From positions 1 through 64,000 of the forward strand of contig JABWBA010000002.1 of assembly GCA_013360745.1 (NCBI GenBank): DNA of 64,000 bases, in the 5' to 3' direction. The position numbers and the translations under genes were made by a program. Below are positions 19,744-29,543 of the stretch, piece after piece. Each line of letters begins with the position of its first letter. The stretch's first letter is position 1. The notes beneath the pieces were generated by a model, which was given only the letters and a program-made list of their open reading frames with translations, was not told where the DNA came from and made no database searches. The DNA is from Chthonomonadales bacterium. Its GTDB lineage: Bacteria > Armatimonadota > Chthonomonadetes > Chthonomonadales > CAJBBX01.

Positions 19744-20816
19744 AACCCTATCGGGCCATCATCGTCGGCATCGGAGGGATGGGCGCCGTCTGGTGCCGCC
19801 GGATCCTGCCGCCCAATATTGCCGATGGGCTGGTGACGCCCGTCGCGGCGGTGGACGTCAACCCGGAGCGCCTCACCATCGCCAGGGACGCCCTTGGGCT
19901 GACGGACGATCAGCTCTTCACGGATCCGGCGTTGGCCTTCGACCGGGCTCGCGCCGATTTCGCCATAATCGTGACGACGCCCGATCGGCATGAGGAGATC
20001 CTCGACCTCGCACTGGCCCATGACATGGACATTCTGTCGGAAAAACCCATTGCCCACACGCTCGCCGCGTCGTGCAGGATCGCCGACAAAGTCCGGAGGG
20101 CCGGCCGAAAGATGGGCGTTACGATGAGCCACCGGTTCGATCAAGACAAGACGACCCTGCGGCGGGCGCTCCGGGAGCCGGCGACCGGGCAGCTCGATTA
20201 TCTGGTATGCCGGTTCACGTGCGACTGCCGGACCTTCGGGAGCTGGGGCAGGTTCCGACACGAGATGCCCGATGCCCTGATGGTAGAAGGGGCTGTGCAC
20301 CACCTCGACATCCTCGCCGACCTGGCCGGCGCTCCGTGCGAGACGATCTACGCAAGGACCTGGAACCCTCCATGGGGCGAGTTCGCCGGCCATTCCCAGG
20401 CGCTGGTGAGCATGGACTTCCCGAACGGCGTCCGTGCCCTCTATGAAGGCGCCAAAACCAACGCGGTCGCCCTCAATCCCTGGGAACAGGAATACATTCG
20501 GGCCGAATGCGAACATCGGACGCTCATCATGGATCGACGGAGGGTAGAGCGGTTCGATCACGATCCATCAAAGGCATGGAACCCGGGCCGGGAGGGCGAA
20601 GGCGCCGAAATCCCGCTGATCCAACAGCCGAAGTGGGCCAACACATGGTTGACGGAGCTGTTCGTCCGCTGGCTTGACGGCGGACCGCCCATGGAGACCG
20701 AGGTCGAGGCCAACCTCCAATCGGTCGCGATCGTCTTCGCCGGCATCGAAAGCAGCCGCACCGGCTCACCCGTGCGCGTGCAGGACTTTCTGGATGAGGC
20801 AAGGGGGGAGAGCTGA
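19740..20816 (+). CDS. Gfo/Idh/MocA family oxidoreductase
   Basis: YRAIIVGIGGMGAVW, DILSEKPIAHTLAAS, EGAVHHLDILADLAG. Stop codon TGA falls in the heptad array. Confidence 0.9.
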   Translation: MKPYRAIIVGIGGMGAVWCRRILPPNIADGLVTPVAAVDVNPERLTIARDALGLTDDQLFTDPALAFDRARADFAIIVTTPDRHEEILDLALAHDMDILSEKPIAHTLAASCRIADKVRRAGRKMGVTMSHRFDQDKTTLRRALREPATGQLDYLVCRFTCDCRTFGSWGRFRHEMPDALMVEGAVHHLDILADLAGAPCETIYARTWNPPWGEFAGHSQALVSMDFPNGVRALYEGAKTNAVALNPWEQEYIRAECEHRTLIMDRRRVERFDHDPSKAWNPGREGEGAEIPLIQQPKWANTWLTELFVRWLDGGPPMETEVEANLQSVAIVFAGIESSRTGSPVRVQDFLDEARGES

Positions 20817-21424
20817 GAGCCAAGAGCTGAGAGCTGAGAGGCAAGAGGCTAGAGGCTAGAGGCAAGGGGCAAGAGGCAAGAGGCAAGGGGGGAGAGCTGA
20901 GAGCTGAGAGCTGAGAGCTGAGAGGCAAGAGGCTAGAGGCTAGAGGCAAGGGGCAAGAGGCAAGAGGCAAGGGGCGAGAGGCTAGAGGCTAGAGGCAAGG
21001 GGTTGCGGTACACGTTCGTAGGGGCAATTCATGAATTGCCCGTACCAGCCCGGTGGCTGAGCCTGTCGAAGCCCCGGTGGCTGATAGCTGAGAGCTGAGA
21101 GCTGAGAGGCAAGAGGCGAGAGGCCCGTCGTCGTAGGGGCAATTCATGAATTGCCCGTACCAGCCCGGTGGCTGAGCTTGTCGAAGCCCCGGTGGCTGAG
21201 AGCTGAGAGCCAAGAGCTGAGAGGCTAGAGGCTAGAGGCCCGTCGTCGTAGGGGCAATTCATGAATTGCCCGTACCACCCCGGTGGCTGAGCTTGTCGAA
21301 GCCCCGGTGGCTGATAGCTGAGAGCTGAGAGGCTAGAGGCTAGAGGCTAGAGGCCCGTCGTCGTAGGGGCAATTCATGAATTGCCCGTACCAGCCCGGTG
21401 GCTGAGCTCGTCGAAGCCCCGGCG
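20808..21424 (-). repeat. Composite repeat cluster 5 (A, B, C modules), four copies at exact 115-bp period
   Basis: Palindromes at 21022, 21137, 21252, 21367 (115 bp each) preceded by about 180 bp of heptads. Confidence 0.97.
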
Positions 21425-21426
21425 TC

Positions 21427-22875
21427 TTAACTGGCGGTGCGATCCATCACTTCGACCAGAACGCGCGCGGCGTCGGAGCCCGGGAATGCCTCGATGATCT
21501 GCCATGCCGCCTGCTGGGCGGCGTCCAGGCGGGGGCGCGCGGCGACGGCGTCCGTCTCGATCCCTGCGAGGAACGCTGGATCCGCAACGTCCTCGGCAAT
21601 GCTGCTCCACGCTTCGGCGGCCGCCACTGCGTTGGTTGCGGCGATCAGATCCCGAACGACCGTGTTGAACCCGGCGGCGACCGGTCCTTCCGCTGGGCCG
21701 TCGAAGAGGCCGTTCTCCACATCGTACGGCGTCTGCCGAAAGGTGTCGTGCCGAAAGGCATCCCGATCGTCGGGCCGCCGGAAATCGGGAATGGGCTGAG
21801 GGATGCCGCCGAGCGTCTGGGAACGATAGGCCTGGATCCCCTGCAGGGTGCAATCCGCCGTGGTATAGACATCGAACGGACCCTTGTGACCGGTCAAGAT
21901 CTCGCGCGCGAAGTAGTAGATGGTCCAGAAATCGCCGCCTCCGTGCCCGGCTTCGGCCGCCATCCGCCCCAGATCATCCAGCGGCGGATCGATCCGGTGT
22001 TTCGGCGCGCTGCCGAAGCCTCCTAGCCGGACGCGCAGCGCACCGTCGACCTGTTCGGCGGCGCCCTTCGTACCCCAGAGCCGCTGGATATGACTGTCGT
22101 TCGTCGTCGCGCCCATGAGATTCCGCACGAGCCCGCCGTTGGACATCCGAACCAGCGAAGGGCTGATGCCGCCCATCCCGTCCCCGGATCGGACCAGAAA
22201 GCCAGGCAGGCGGACCGCACCCGGCAGCGCCGCTGCCTCCACCGGACGAAGGCCGGTGATCGCCATGATGGGGCCGAGGGAATGGGTGTTGTAGTAGTGA
22301 AAGCTCATCCAGCTCCGCCAGGGATGCGCCCGTCCGCCCGGTTCGAGCGGAACGCCGTTGATGTCCGTATAGGCGAGTGTCAGGACCTCATGGACGTACT
22401 CGTACTCCCCGTACATGAGATCGCCGAACAGCCCCTCCTCCCAGCGCCGTGCCAGCCACCGGTTCTCCGCCGAGAAAGGATAGTTCTCGGCCATCTGATA
22501 GATCAGACCGGACCGCTCCACCTCTTCGGTCAGCCGAACCCCTTCGGCCGGGGTCATGAAGGCCGTAACCTCGCTGAGGACGTGTTTGCCCGCGCGGAGG
22601 CACGCGATAGCATCGTCGGCGTGGTTGGGGAGAAAGGATGCGAGGAGAACGGCATCGATGTCGGCTTCGAGAAACGTCCTCAGGTCGTCGGTCGTGAGGG
22701 CGTTCGGGCAACGCTCGACGAACTGCTCCCGCATATAGGCGTTGTAATCGAGCCCCGCGACGACGTCGATGTTCAATGCGGCGCATGGCCCCAGCAGGTG
22801 GAGGCCACGCCCGAGACCCCAGACGCCCAACCGGATCCGGCGATCCGTGTTGAAAACCTTCGCGACATCGCTCAT
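21427..22875 (-). CDS. Gfo/Idh/MocA family oxidoreductase
   Basis: RIRLGVWGLGRGLHLLGPCAALNIDVVAGLDYN, GKHVLSEVTAFMTPAEGVRLTEEVERSG. Start placed at ATG 22875. Confidence 0.88.
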   Translation of the reverse strand: MSDVAKVFNTDRRIRLGVWGLGRGLHLLGPCAALNIDVVAGLDYNAYMREQFVERCPNALTTDDLRTFLEADIDAVLLASFLPNHADDAIACLRAGKHVLSEVTAFMTPAEGVRLTEEVERSGLIYQMAENYPFSAENRWLARRWEEGLFGDLMYGEYEYVHEVLTLAYTDINGVPLEPGGRAHPWRSWMSFHYYNTHSLGPIMAITGLRPVEAAALPGAVRLPGFLVRSGDGMGGISPSLVRMSNGGLVRNLMGATTNDSHIQRLWGTKGAAEQVDGALRVRLGGFGSAPKHRIDPPLDDLGRMAAEAGHGGGDFWTIYYFAREILTGHKGPFDVYTTADCTLQGIQAYRSQTLGGIPQPIPDFRRPDDRDAFRHDTFRQTPYDVENGLFDGPAEGPVAAGFNTVVRDLIAATNAVAAAEAWSSIAEDVADPAFLAGIETDAVAARPRLDAAQQAAWQIIEAFPGSDAARVLVEVMDRTAS

Positions 22876-22879
22876 CGGT

Positions 22880-23731
22880 TTACTCCATGGTGAAAAGATA
22901 GTGCATGAGGCTGGAGAGTTCGCCGTAATCCGGGATGATGATATCGGCTCCGGCCGCGATGAGCCGCTGCCGCTTCCAGAGGTCGAGGCGGCCGGGATGC
23001 GTTTCATCAGAGGCCACGCCCACGGCCAGCCCATCGACGCCCTTGCCGTTCTCGATCTCGACGTAGCCGTCGCCGAACACGACGAGCTCGGATCCGCGCA
23101 GATCATGCTCCTGCAGAATCCGATCGATGATCATCTGTTTGGAGAAGAGCCTGTATTCATCGAGAGCGCCATAGATCCGCCCGGGAAAGAAACCGTCCAG
23201 CCCGAGGGCCGCGGCTTCGTCCAGGACGTACGGGAGGTCGGTGCCGCTCGCCAGATAGAGGGTTACGCCTGCGTCACGCAGCGCTTCGAGAAGTTCGCGC
23301 GAGCCCCTGAGGAGGTATCGCGATGGATCGACAGCTCCGGTCTTGAGCGATTCGACGCGGTCGGCGATTCGCTCCCACAGACGTCGCAGATACTCGTGCT
23401 TGTACGCCAGCGGATCGAGGGGCACACCGGAGCGGAGCCGCACTTCGTCGGCAAGCTGGATGCACTGGTAGATCGTCTGCTTGCCCGTCAGCCGCTCCAC
23501 GAAGTCCCGGACGACCGCCTCGATCGCGGTCGCGTCCTCGTGATCGGGAGTCGCCGTCAGCACCTCCACGAAGTAGGGGATCATCACCCCCTGCCATCCC
23601 TCGCGGATCAGGGAGAGCGTCCCGTCGAAGTCGAACAGCGCCGACCGAACCCTGCCGCGGACCGCGCCGGGGTTGATGATCTCGATGCCGGGGAGCCGTC
23701 GACAGGCGGATGTAGCCGGACCGTTCATCAT
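22880..23731 (-). CDS. HAD superfamily hydrolase
   Basis: VRSALFDFDGTLSLIREGW (DxDGT), YLASGTDLPYV, VVFGDGYVEIENGK. ATGATGA overlap with upstream CDS. Confidence 0.88.
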   Translation of the reverse strand: MMNGPATSACRRLPGIEIINPGAVRGRVRSALFDFDGTLSLIREGWQGVMIPYFVEVLTATPDHEDATAIEAVVRDFVERLTGKQTIYQCIQLADEVRLRSGVPLDPLAYKHEYLRRLWERIADRVESLKTGAVDPSRYLLRGSRELLEALRDAGVTLYLASGTDLPYVLDEAAALGLDGFFPGRIYGALDEYRLFSKQMIIDRILQEHDLRGSELVVFGDGYVEIENGKGVDGLAVGVASDETHPGRLDLWKRQRLIAAGADIIIPDYGELSSLMHYLFTME

Positions 23732-24750
23732 CGACAAGCTCCGTCCAATGGGAGGCGCGCCAGGGCGATGAGGAGGTCGATGCAGCGCCGAATGCCCGTC
23801 AGGCTCATGGTCGATCGGCGCCTGTGAATGTTCTCGCCGGGCAGCGCGACGGAGATCGTGGGAGCTAGCGGACTGAAGAGGCCAGTCTGGCTGCTTGAAC
23901 GCGCCGCCGTCAGATGGAACGGCACGCCGGCCTCCTCCAGCCGTTCGGCGGTCCGGATGCCGAACCACGGATCGACGAACCCGCGGCCTTCGAAGATCCG
24001 GACGGCCGGAAGCGTCAGATCCGCGTCGAGGAGGTTGCGGACGTCCGGCACGTCCGCGTTCACGATGAGTTCCAGCCCTCTGCATGCACGCTGAAGGTTC
24101 AGGACGGCCTTTCGTGCCATATCCATGGCGCATTCCTCTGCCATAACGACGAGGACGCCAACCGACGGATCATCGACCTCCAGAAACGCCGAGAGAACGG
24201 CAAACAACGTTGCTCGCGGATCCAGCGCCTTGCCGTGGATCCGATCGCCGTCGAGGGTCGCAGCCTGCCGGTAGGTCCAGACCGTGCGGAACGGACGGAT
24301 CCCATCCCCGCGCAGTACGAGGCACGGACCTTCAGGACCGTCTACGAGTTCCCCCTCGATGGGGAACGCTTCGTCGGACCTGGCCGCGAGGTAATCCATA
24401 CCCTGAAGTTCCCTGCCCACGTACAGGTCGGGTGTGCATCCCCAGGAGCGTGTATCGAACGTTCCGTCCGCCCGCCGTTGCAGCGCCACGCCGCCGATCT
24501 CATCCATATGGGCGATCAGAAGCCGCCGTAGACCGGCTTCGACGGGCTCGGCTTCGACAAGCTCAGCCACCGGGGCTTCGACAGGCTCAGCCGCCGGGGC
24601 GCCTGTGTGCGTGATGAGAATATGGGAATCCGGGCAGAACCGCACATTCGCCCGACGCCCGAGATACCGGCGGATCTCATCGATGACGGGTCCGCAAGCC
24701 GTTGCGACGCCGGGAGCCTCCGACAAGGTCAGTAGAAAACGTGTATCCAT
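23728..24750 (-). CDS. M42 family aminopeptidase-like (FrvX/CelM-like) with in-frame B-repeat insertion
   Basis: LLTLSEAPGVATACGPV, RLLIAHMDEIGGVAL (metal-ligand His), HGKALDPRATLFAVL, VVMAEECAMDMA. Confidence 0.85.
   Translation of the reverse strand: MDTRFLLTLSEAPGVATACGPVIDEIRRYLGRRANVRFCPDSHILITHTGAPAAEPVEAPVAELVEAEPVEAGLRRLLIAHMDEIGGVALQRRADGTFDTRSWGCTPDLYVGRELQGMDYLAARSDEAFPIEGELVDGPEGPCLVLRGDGIRPFRTVWTYRQAATLDGDRIHGKALDPRATLFAVLSAFLEVDDPSVGVLVVMAEECAMDMARKAVLNLQRACRGLELIVNADVPDVRNLLDADLTLPAVRIFEGRGFVDPWFGIRTAERLEEAGVPFHLTAARSSSQTGLFSPLAPTISVALPGENIHRRRSTMSLTGIRRCIDLLIALARLPLDGACR
24535..24600 (+). repeat. B-module copies inside M42 CDS
   Basis: ggcttcgacgggctc ggcttcgacaagctcagccaccgg ggcttcgacaggctcagccgccgg; encodes PAAEPVEAPVAELVEAEPVEAG on minus strand. 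Confidence 0.93.
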
Positions 24751-24807
24751 GCCGAGCACCCCCTTCCCATGGGCAGCTTGAGGATACCAGACGGACGCCC
24801 TGCACCC

Positions 24808-25053
24808 GGCGGCTTCGACAAGCTCAGCCACCGGGCCGGTACGGGCAATTCATGAATTGCCCCTACGACGACGGGGCTCTTGCCTCTTGCCTCTTGCCTC
24901 TCAGCTCTCAGCTCTCAGCTCTCAGCTCTCAGCCACCGGGGCTTCGACAGGCTCAGCCACCGGGGCTGGTACGGGCAATTCATGAATTGCCCCTACGACG
25001 ACGGGGCTCTTGCCTCTTGCCTCTCAGCTCTCAGCTCTCAGCTCTCAGCTCTT
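24808..25053 (+). repeat. Composite repeat cluster 6 (A, B, C modules)
   Basis: Palindromes at 24843 and 24973; B units; CTCTTGC/CTCTCAG heptads. Confidence 0.95.
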
Positions 25054-25059
25054 ACATCC

Positions 25060-28000
25060 TCAACGTTCCGGCTTATCGGCTCCCGACGACGGCGGTCGGG
25101 CGATCGCTGCAATGTCCGTCGCCAGATCGGGCAGGCGCAGCTTCAGGACGCCGGACCGCGCCTCGACGGACTCGCGCCGGACGACAGAACCGGTCCATGT
25201 ATCCCACCATTCGACGGCCCACGCGCCATCCACCCGGACGGGCGCCGCAGCGGTCAGTCCGCGCAGCACGCCCGGGCTGCGGCCGTTGAACGCCGTCTTC
25301 CACACGCTCTCCCGGTTGTGAAACCAGAGGAGGAGAGCGTCTGTGCCGACGAGACCCAGCGCGTTGACGTCGGGATACCGACTGCTCTGGTAGCGCGGGA
25401 TCGTGAGCGAACGGATCTGAAACCAGTCGCCGGCGGTATTGGAGACCGTAATCGTATGCGGCCCGCTGCTCAGCTCGAGGGAGATATCCTCGTCGTAGTC
25501 GCTCACCCAGACGTTGTATTCCTCGAGCTTACGCGCGGCCTTCCACGGCCCTTTGCCTGGCTCCCCGGCATCCAGCCGCCGCTGCAGCGCCGTGCGACCA
25601 TCCACCCGGATCACCATGGTCGCGCCCTGACAGACCTGCCCGAGGCGAAACGTAATCCGCGTCGGATGTTGCAGATCGAGCTTCCAGGTCAGCTCTGTCG
25701 GCAGCTCCAGTTTCTTCGAACGGTTGGGGCTGCCGATGCTCATGGCAATCGGTCCCCCTTCCACCGTGCCATCTGCGCGCACCGTATAGATCGTCGATGG
25801 GGGCATTCCCCACTCGATGCCACCCGAAACGGTACAATCCTTGAACGTTTCGGATCCGCCTGGGTCGGATTGCACCTCGATACCATCCAGCGGCTCGTAG
25901 CCGCCTCGCTCCCGGGGGATGCGGTCGGCGTAGCGACGAATCGGCGTCAGCAGCGGATATAGATTGTGGGGATGGATGTAACTATCCCACCACCAGACCA
26001 TCGCGGTGCCAGCGCCGCCGGCCATGAGCGCCGCCCAGGCGCCGTTATGCACGTTGATGCCGGTCCCCTTCGGATCCCATTTATTGTCGGGAGATTGCCA
26101 ATCGATGCCAAACTCGGCAAGGATATAGGGTTTGCCGAAGAGTCGATAGGCCCGGGTATCGGAAACGATCCGCGACGTGAAGTCCGCGGTGCTGTCTCCC
26201 TGGCCGTAGGTGTGGGACATCGTGAAATCGATATCCGGACATGCCCAGACACCCGCCGAGCCGTAGGTAGTGCTGATGAGATGCTTATATGGGTCCAGCG
26301 CTCGGACATAGGCGGCCATCTCGGCCACCCATTTCTCCTGTTCGGGTGTAGGCGGCACCTCGTTCCAGAACTCCCAGGCGAATAGATTCGCCGCGTGGGC
26401 GTACCGTCCGATCAGATAGCGCAGACGCTGTTTATACAGTCGGCGCGCCTCGGGATTGGTCCAGAACTCCGCGGGAGTCCCGCAAGGGCCGCCGTTGGCG
26501 GCGTTATATGGGTTACTCTGCCACGAACCTTCGTTGAAGAATCCACCTTCGGTAAACTCTCCATACGTGCCGATGCAGAGAACGATATTGACCTCGTGCT
26601 TCTGCGCGAGTCGAACGACCTCGTCGAGGCGATACGCGTTATCCTGTGCGTAACGCCCCAGGCCTCGGTAGGAGCCGACCCCGGCCTTCGGCGTCGGCGC
26701 AGGCATCCACTCCATACCTTTTTCGTTGAACGCGAGCCAGAGTCGCGCCCAGTTGTGCCCAGCTTTGCCCATCCCGGTCAGCCATCGCTCGTAGGTAGCG
26801 ATGGGAGCTGGACCGTTCGCCCAGCACAGGTTCTGGCCGATGGCGACAAGCGGGCGCATCGGTTCGCCGGCCGCTCCAACCTCCCGCGAGAAGCCGTAGC
26901 GATCCGTGGCGGATCGTCGGATGAAGCCGGCGCGCTCCCCTTTCGCAACCACGAACGTGATCGGTGGGCCGGCAACGGAACGTTCACCGTTCCCTGCGAC
27001 GACCCGCAGTGAATATCGCCCGGGTGCGGACGGGGTGTATCGGACCGCGAACTCGGGCTTGCCGCCGACGACGACACGCTCTCCGCCTCCCTCGCGGACG
27101 ACACTGCCGGGCACCCTGTAGAACCCCGGTATGACCAGACGCTCGCCGCTCGGCGTGGTCACCTCCCCGTCGAAACGGATCTGACGGGGATCGAACGGAT
27201 TATCGTAGGTTGCGGCCACGCTCGCCCGCACCTCGACCGTCTCATAGGTCGTGATGCTCTGCGCCGAAGCCCGTACGTCGGCAATGTTGAGCGGCCGATC
27301 ATCACTCAATGCAATACCTCTGTAATCGGCCGATGCCGCTCGCCGAGTTTCTTCTTCGAGCGCGCTCGCGGTCATGGCCGTGAAGGTCATGCCAAACCGG
27401 ATCGTCTGACCGGCCGCAAGCGCACCGTTACCGGCGCTGGCAAAGAGCTCATAGCCCGGCATGTCCCACTTCCGATCATCCTGGAACTGGAGTATGGCGT
27501 CGATCGCGCCGACCCGCAACGCCGCGTTGCCGGGAACGATAAACCCGATCGATGGCGTCGAGCCGGCGCCGATGAGCACGTAATCGTTTTCACGAACTTC
27601 GGTCGGGCAGGTAGCTGCTGACACCCCGTGTTCAACGCCAAAGTAGAGCGTACGGCCGGCATGCCCCTCGGCGGGCATCCGGGCGCTGAATAGGAGAGCT
27701 TCGATTTGGATCGCCTGTTTTGGAGTAACCTCGTAGACTACCTGCGCGGTGTTGGCTGTCCTCGTGATCGTCTGCCGGACGGCAAACGACCCTTCAGCCC
27801 CCTTCAGGGTGAAGCGATAAACGCTCGCACCACGGACGGTCTCCATCGTCACATCGGCGGTGTCCAGGTTCATTTGTTCGGCGATCATCCCGGACCAGCC
27901 AGGCCGAGCGATCCGCAACGCGGCATCGCGAAAGAAGACCGTGTCGCCGGAACGGACGGAGGAGATCTCGCCTTTCTTGCCCGGGGCGATTGTCAGGGTC

Positions 28001-28074
28001 TGCCCCTCAGCGGCGGCGATCCATCCGCGGCCAACGATGGCGGCGAGCACTAGGCCGATCCGGAGGAGGATCAC
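25060..28074 (-). CDS. Large secreted GH5-like (TIM-barrel) glycoside hydrolase with C-terminal beta domains
   Basis: NLFAWEFWNEVPPTPEQ (acid/base-like NE), KPYILAEFGIDW (nucleophile-like E), WNWARLWLAFNE. GTG start at 28074 overlaps upstream TGA. Confidence 0.7.
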   Translation of the reverse strand: MILLRIGLVLAAIVGRGWIAAAEGQTLTIAPGKKGEISSVRSGDTVFFRDAALRIARPGWSGMIAEQMNLDTADVTMETVRGASVYRFTLKGAEGSFAVRQTITRTANTAQVVYEVTPKQAIQIEALLFSARMPAEGHAGRTLYFGVEHGVSAATCPTEVRENDYVLIGAGSTPSIGFIVPGNAALRVGAIDAILQFQDDRKWDMPGYELFASAGNGALAAGQTIRFGMTFTAMTASALEEETRRAASADYRGIALSDDRPLNIADVRASAQSITTYETVEVRASVAATYDNPFDPRQIRFDGEVTTPSGERLVIPGFYRVPGSVVREGGGERVVVGGKPEFAVRYTPSAPGRYSLRVVAGNGERSVAGPPITFVVAKGERAGFIRRSATDRYGFSREVGAAGEPMRPLVAIGQNLCWANGPAPIATYERWLTGMGKAGHNWARLWLAFNEKGMEWMPAPTPKAGVGSYRGLGRYAQDNAYRLDEVVRLAQKHEVNIVLCIGTYGEFTEGGFFNEGSWQSNPYNAANGGPCGTPAEFWTNPEARRLYKQRLRYLIGRYAHAANLFAWEFWNEVPPTPEQEKWVAEMAAYVRALDPYKHLISTTYGSAGVWACPDIDFTMSHTYGQGDSTADFTSRIVSDTRAYRLFGKPYILAEFGIDWQSPDNKWDPKGTGINVHNGAWAALMAGGAGTAMVWWWDSYIHPHNLYPLLTPIRRYADRIPRERGGYEPLDGIEVQSDPGGSETFKDCTVSGGIEWGMPPSTIYTVRADGTVEGGPIAMSIGSPNRSKKLELPTELTWKLDLQHPTRITFRLGQVCQGATMVIRVDGRTALQRRLDAGEPGKGPWKAARKLEEYNVWVSDYDEDISLELSSGPHTITVSNTAGDWFQIRSLTIPRYQSSRYPDVNALGLVGTDALLLWFHNRESVWKTAFNGRSPGVLRGLTAAAPVRVDGAWAVEWWDTWTGSVVRRESVEARSGVLKLRLPDLATDIAAIARPPSSGADKPER

Positions 28075-28910
28075 GGATGCTCCTTCAGGGCGCGGTAAAA
28101 ATCGGCCAGATGGAAGACGAACCCGAATGCCAGAGCCACCCTCCACAACGCTACCTCCTTGCAGAGCTCCCTTCGGGCCGTCTCCTTGTTCTCCACTGCC
28201 GTAACCGCCTCGGGGATCACCGAACAGAGGACACCATGCCGGGACATGTCGGCCATGCCTCCGGGCGACAGGAGCAGACACCAGTTGAGAGCAAAACCGG
28301 TATAGATGAGATGGTTGACGCCGTGGAGACGGCAGAGCGCGGCGAGCTGATGGGAGCTCTCCGCTATTGGTTCCTCACCGATCGGACGCGCTTCGTTCGG
28401 AAAGTCCAGTGCGGCAAACCCGCGCCGGACGTCGTCCTCGTTGTGCAACCCCACGAAGACGTTGCGGCGCCGAAACTCGTGTAGCCGCGTCAGGGTTTCG
28501 TCGGACTCCACCGCCATGAGGGGCGATGGATCGGGGCCGGCGAGCTCCAGAGTCTGGCGGAAGCCCGGAAGATGGCGGTAATAATCGCCGCCCCCGACGA
28601 CATGGAATACGCGGAAACCGTCGTTGCGAACGGCGGCGAGCAGGTTCGGGAACACCTCGCTCAGGATTCGCTGCGCCCTCGGGATATATTCGACCGCGCG
28701 GTACCAGCCCGGGTAGTCCGTCCGGGCGCCTGTCTCCCACGCATGCATCACGACGAGCGCGGTGCGCTCTCGGGAGACCTCAATCTCGGCCTGGTCCCAA
28801 CCGCCGTATCCTTCTCCCGGGACTTCGAGTCCCGGGTCCGCATCGAACTGCCGGTAGTATTGCACGTTGATCTTCACGACGGAACGTATTCCCTGGAGAC
28901 AGAGTAGCAC
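28071..28910 (-). CDS. Isochorismatase-like cysteine hydrolase
   Basis: ERTALVVMHAWETGA, HQLAALCRLHGVNHLIYTGFALNWCLLLSPGGMADM. Confidence 0.7.
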   Translation of the reverse strand: MLLCLQGIRSVVKINVQYYRQFDADPGLEVPGEGYGGWDQAEIEVSRERTALVVMHAWETGARTDYPGWYRAVEYIPRAQRILSEVFPNLLAAVRNDGFRVFHVVGGGDYYRHLPGFRQTLELAGPDPSPLMAVESDETLTRLHEFRRRNVFVGLHNEDDVRRGFAALDFPNEARPIGEEPIAESSHQLAALCRLHGVNHLIYTGFALNWCLLLSPGGMADMSRHGVLCSVIPEAVTAVENKETARRELCKEVALWRVALAFGFVFHLADFYRALKEHP

Positions 28911-28919
28911 ACCGTATGC

Positions 28920-29395
28920 AGAGCCGAGAGCTAAGAGGCTAGAGGCTAGAGGCTAGAGGCAAGAGGCAAGAGGCAAGAGGCAAATCGTAGGTGCGATTCA
29001 TGAATCGCCCGTACCAGCCCGGTGGCTGAGCCTGTCGAAGCCCCGGTGGCTGAGAGCCAAGAGCTGAGAGCTGAGAGCTGAGAGCTGAGAGCTGAGAGCT
29101 GAGAGGCAAGAGGCGAGAAGCCCGTCGTCGTAGGGGCAATTCATGAATTGCCCGTACCAGCCCGGTGGCTGAGCTTGTCGAAGCCCGGTGGCTGAGAGCT
29201 GAGAGCTGAGAGCTGAGAGCTGAGAGGCAAGAGGCAAATCGTAGGTGCGATTCATGAATCGCCCGTACCAGCCCGGTGGCTGAGAGCTGAGAGCTGAGAG
29301 CCAAGAGCTGAGAGCCAAGAGCCAAGAAGCCCGTCGTCGTAGGGGCGATTCATGAATCGCCCGTACCAGCCCGGTGGCTGAGCTTGTCGAAGCCG
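28920..29395 (-). repeat. Composite repeat cluster 7 (A, B, C modules)
   Basis: Palindromes at 28991 (gtgc variant), 29134, 29245 (gtgc variant), 29343; B units; heptads. Confidence 0.95.
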
Positions 29396-29543
29396 AGTGC
29401 CGCGTCTCATCCGTAATGCGTGTATACTCAAGCCATCAATCCCTACCGAGGGTGTCCATGACCACATCCCCGGCCGCGACCACAGCAGGCGTACCCACGT
29501 ATCGCACCAGGGGGTTCCTACCCCATGGGAGAAGAGGTTGAGC

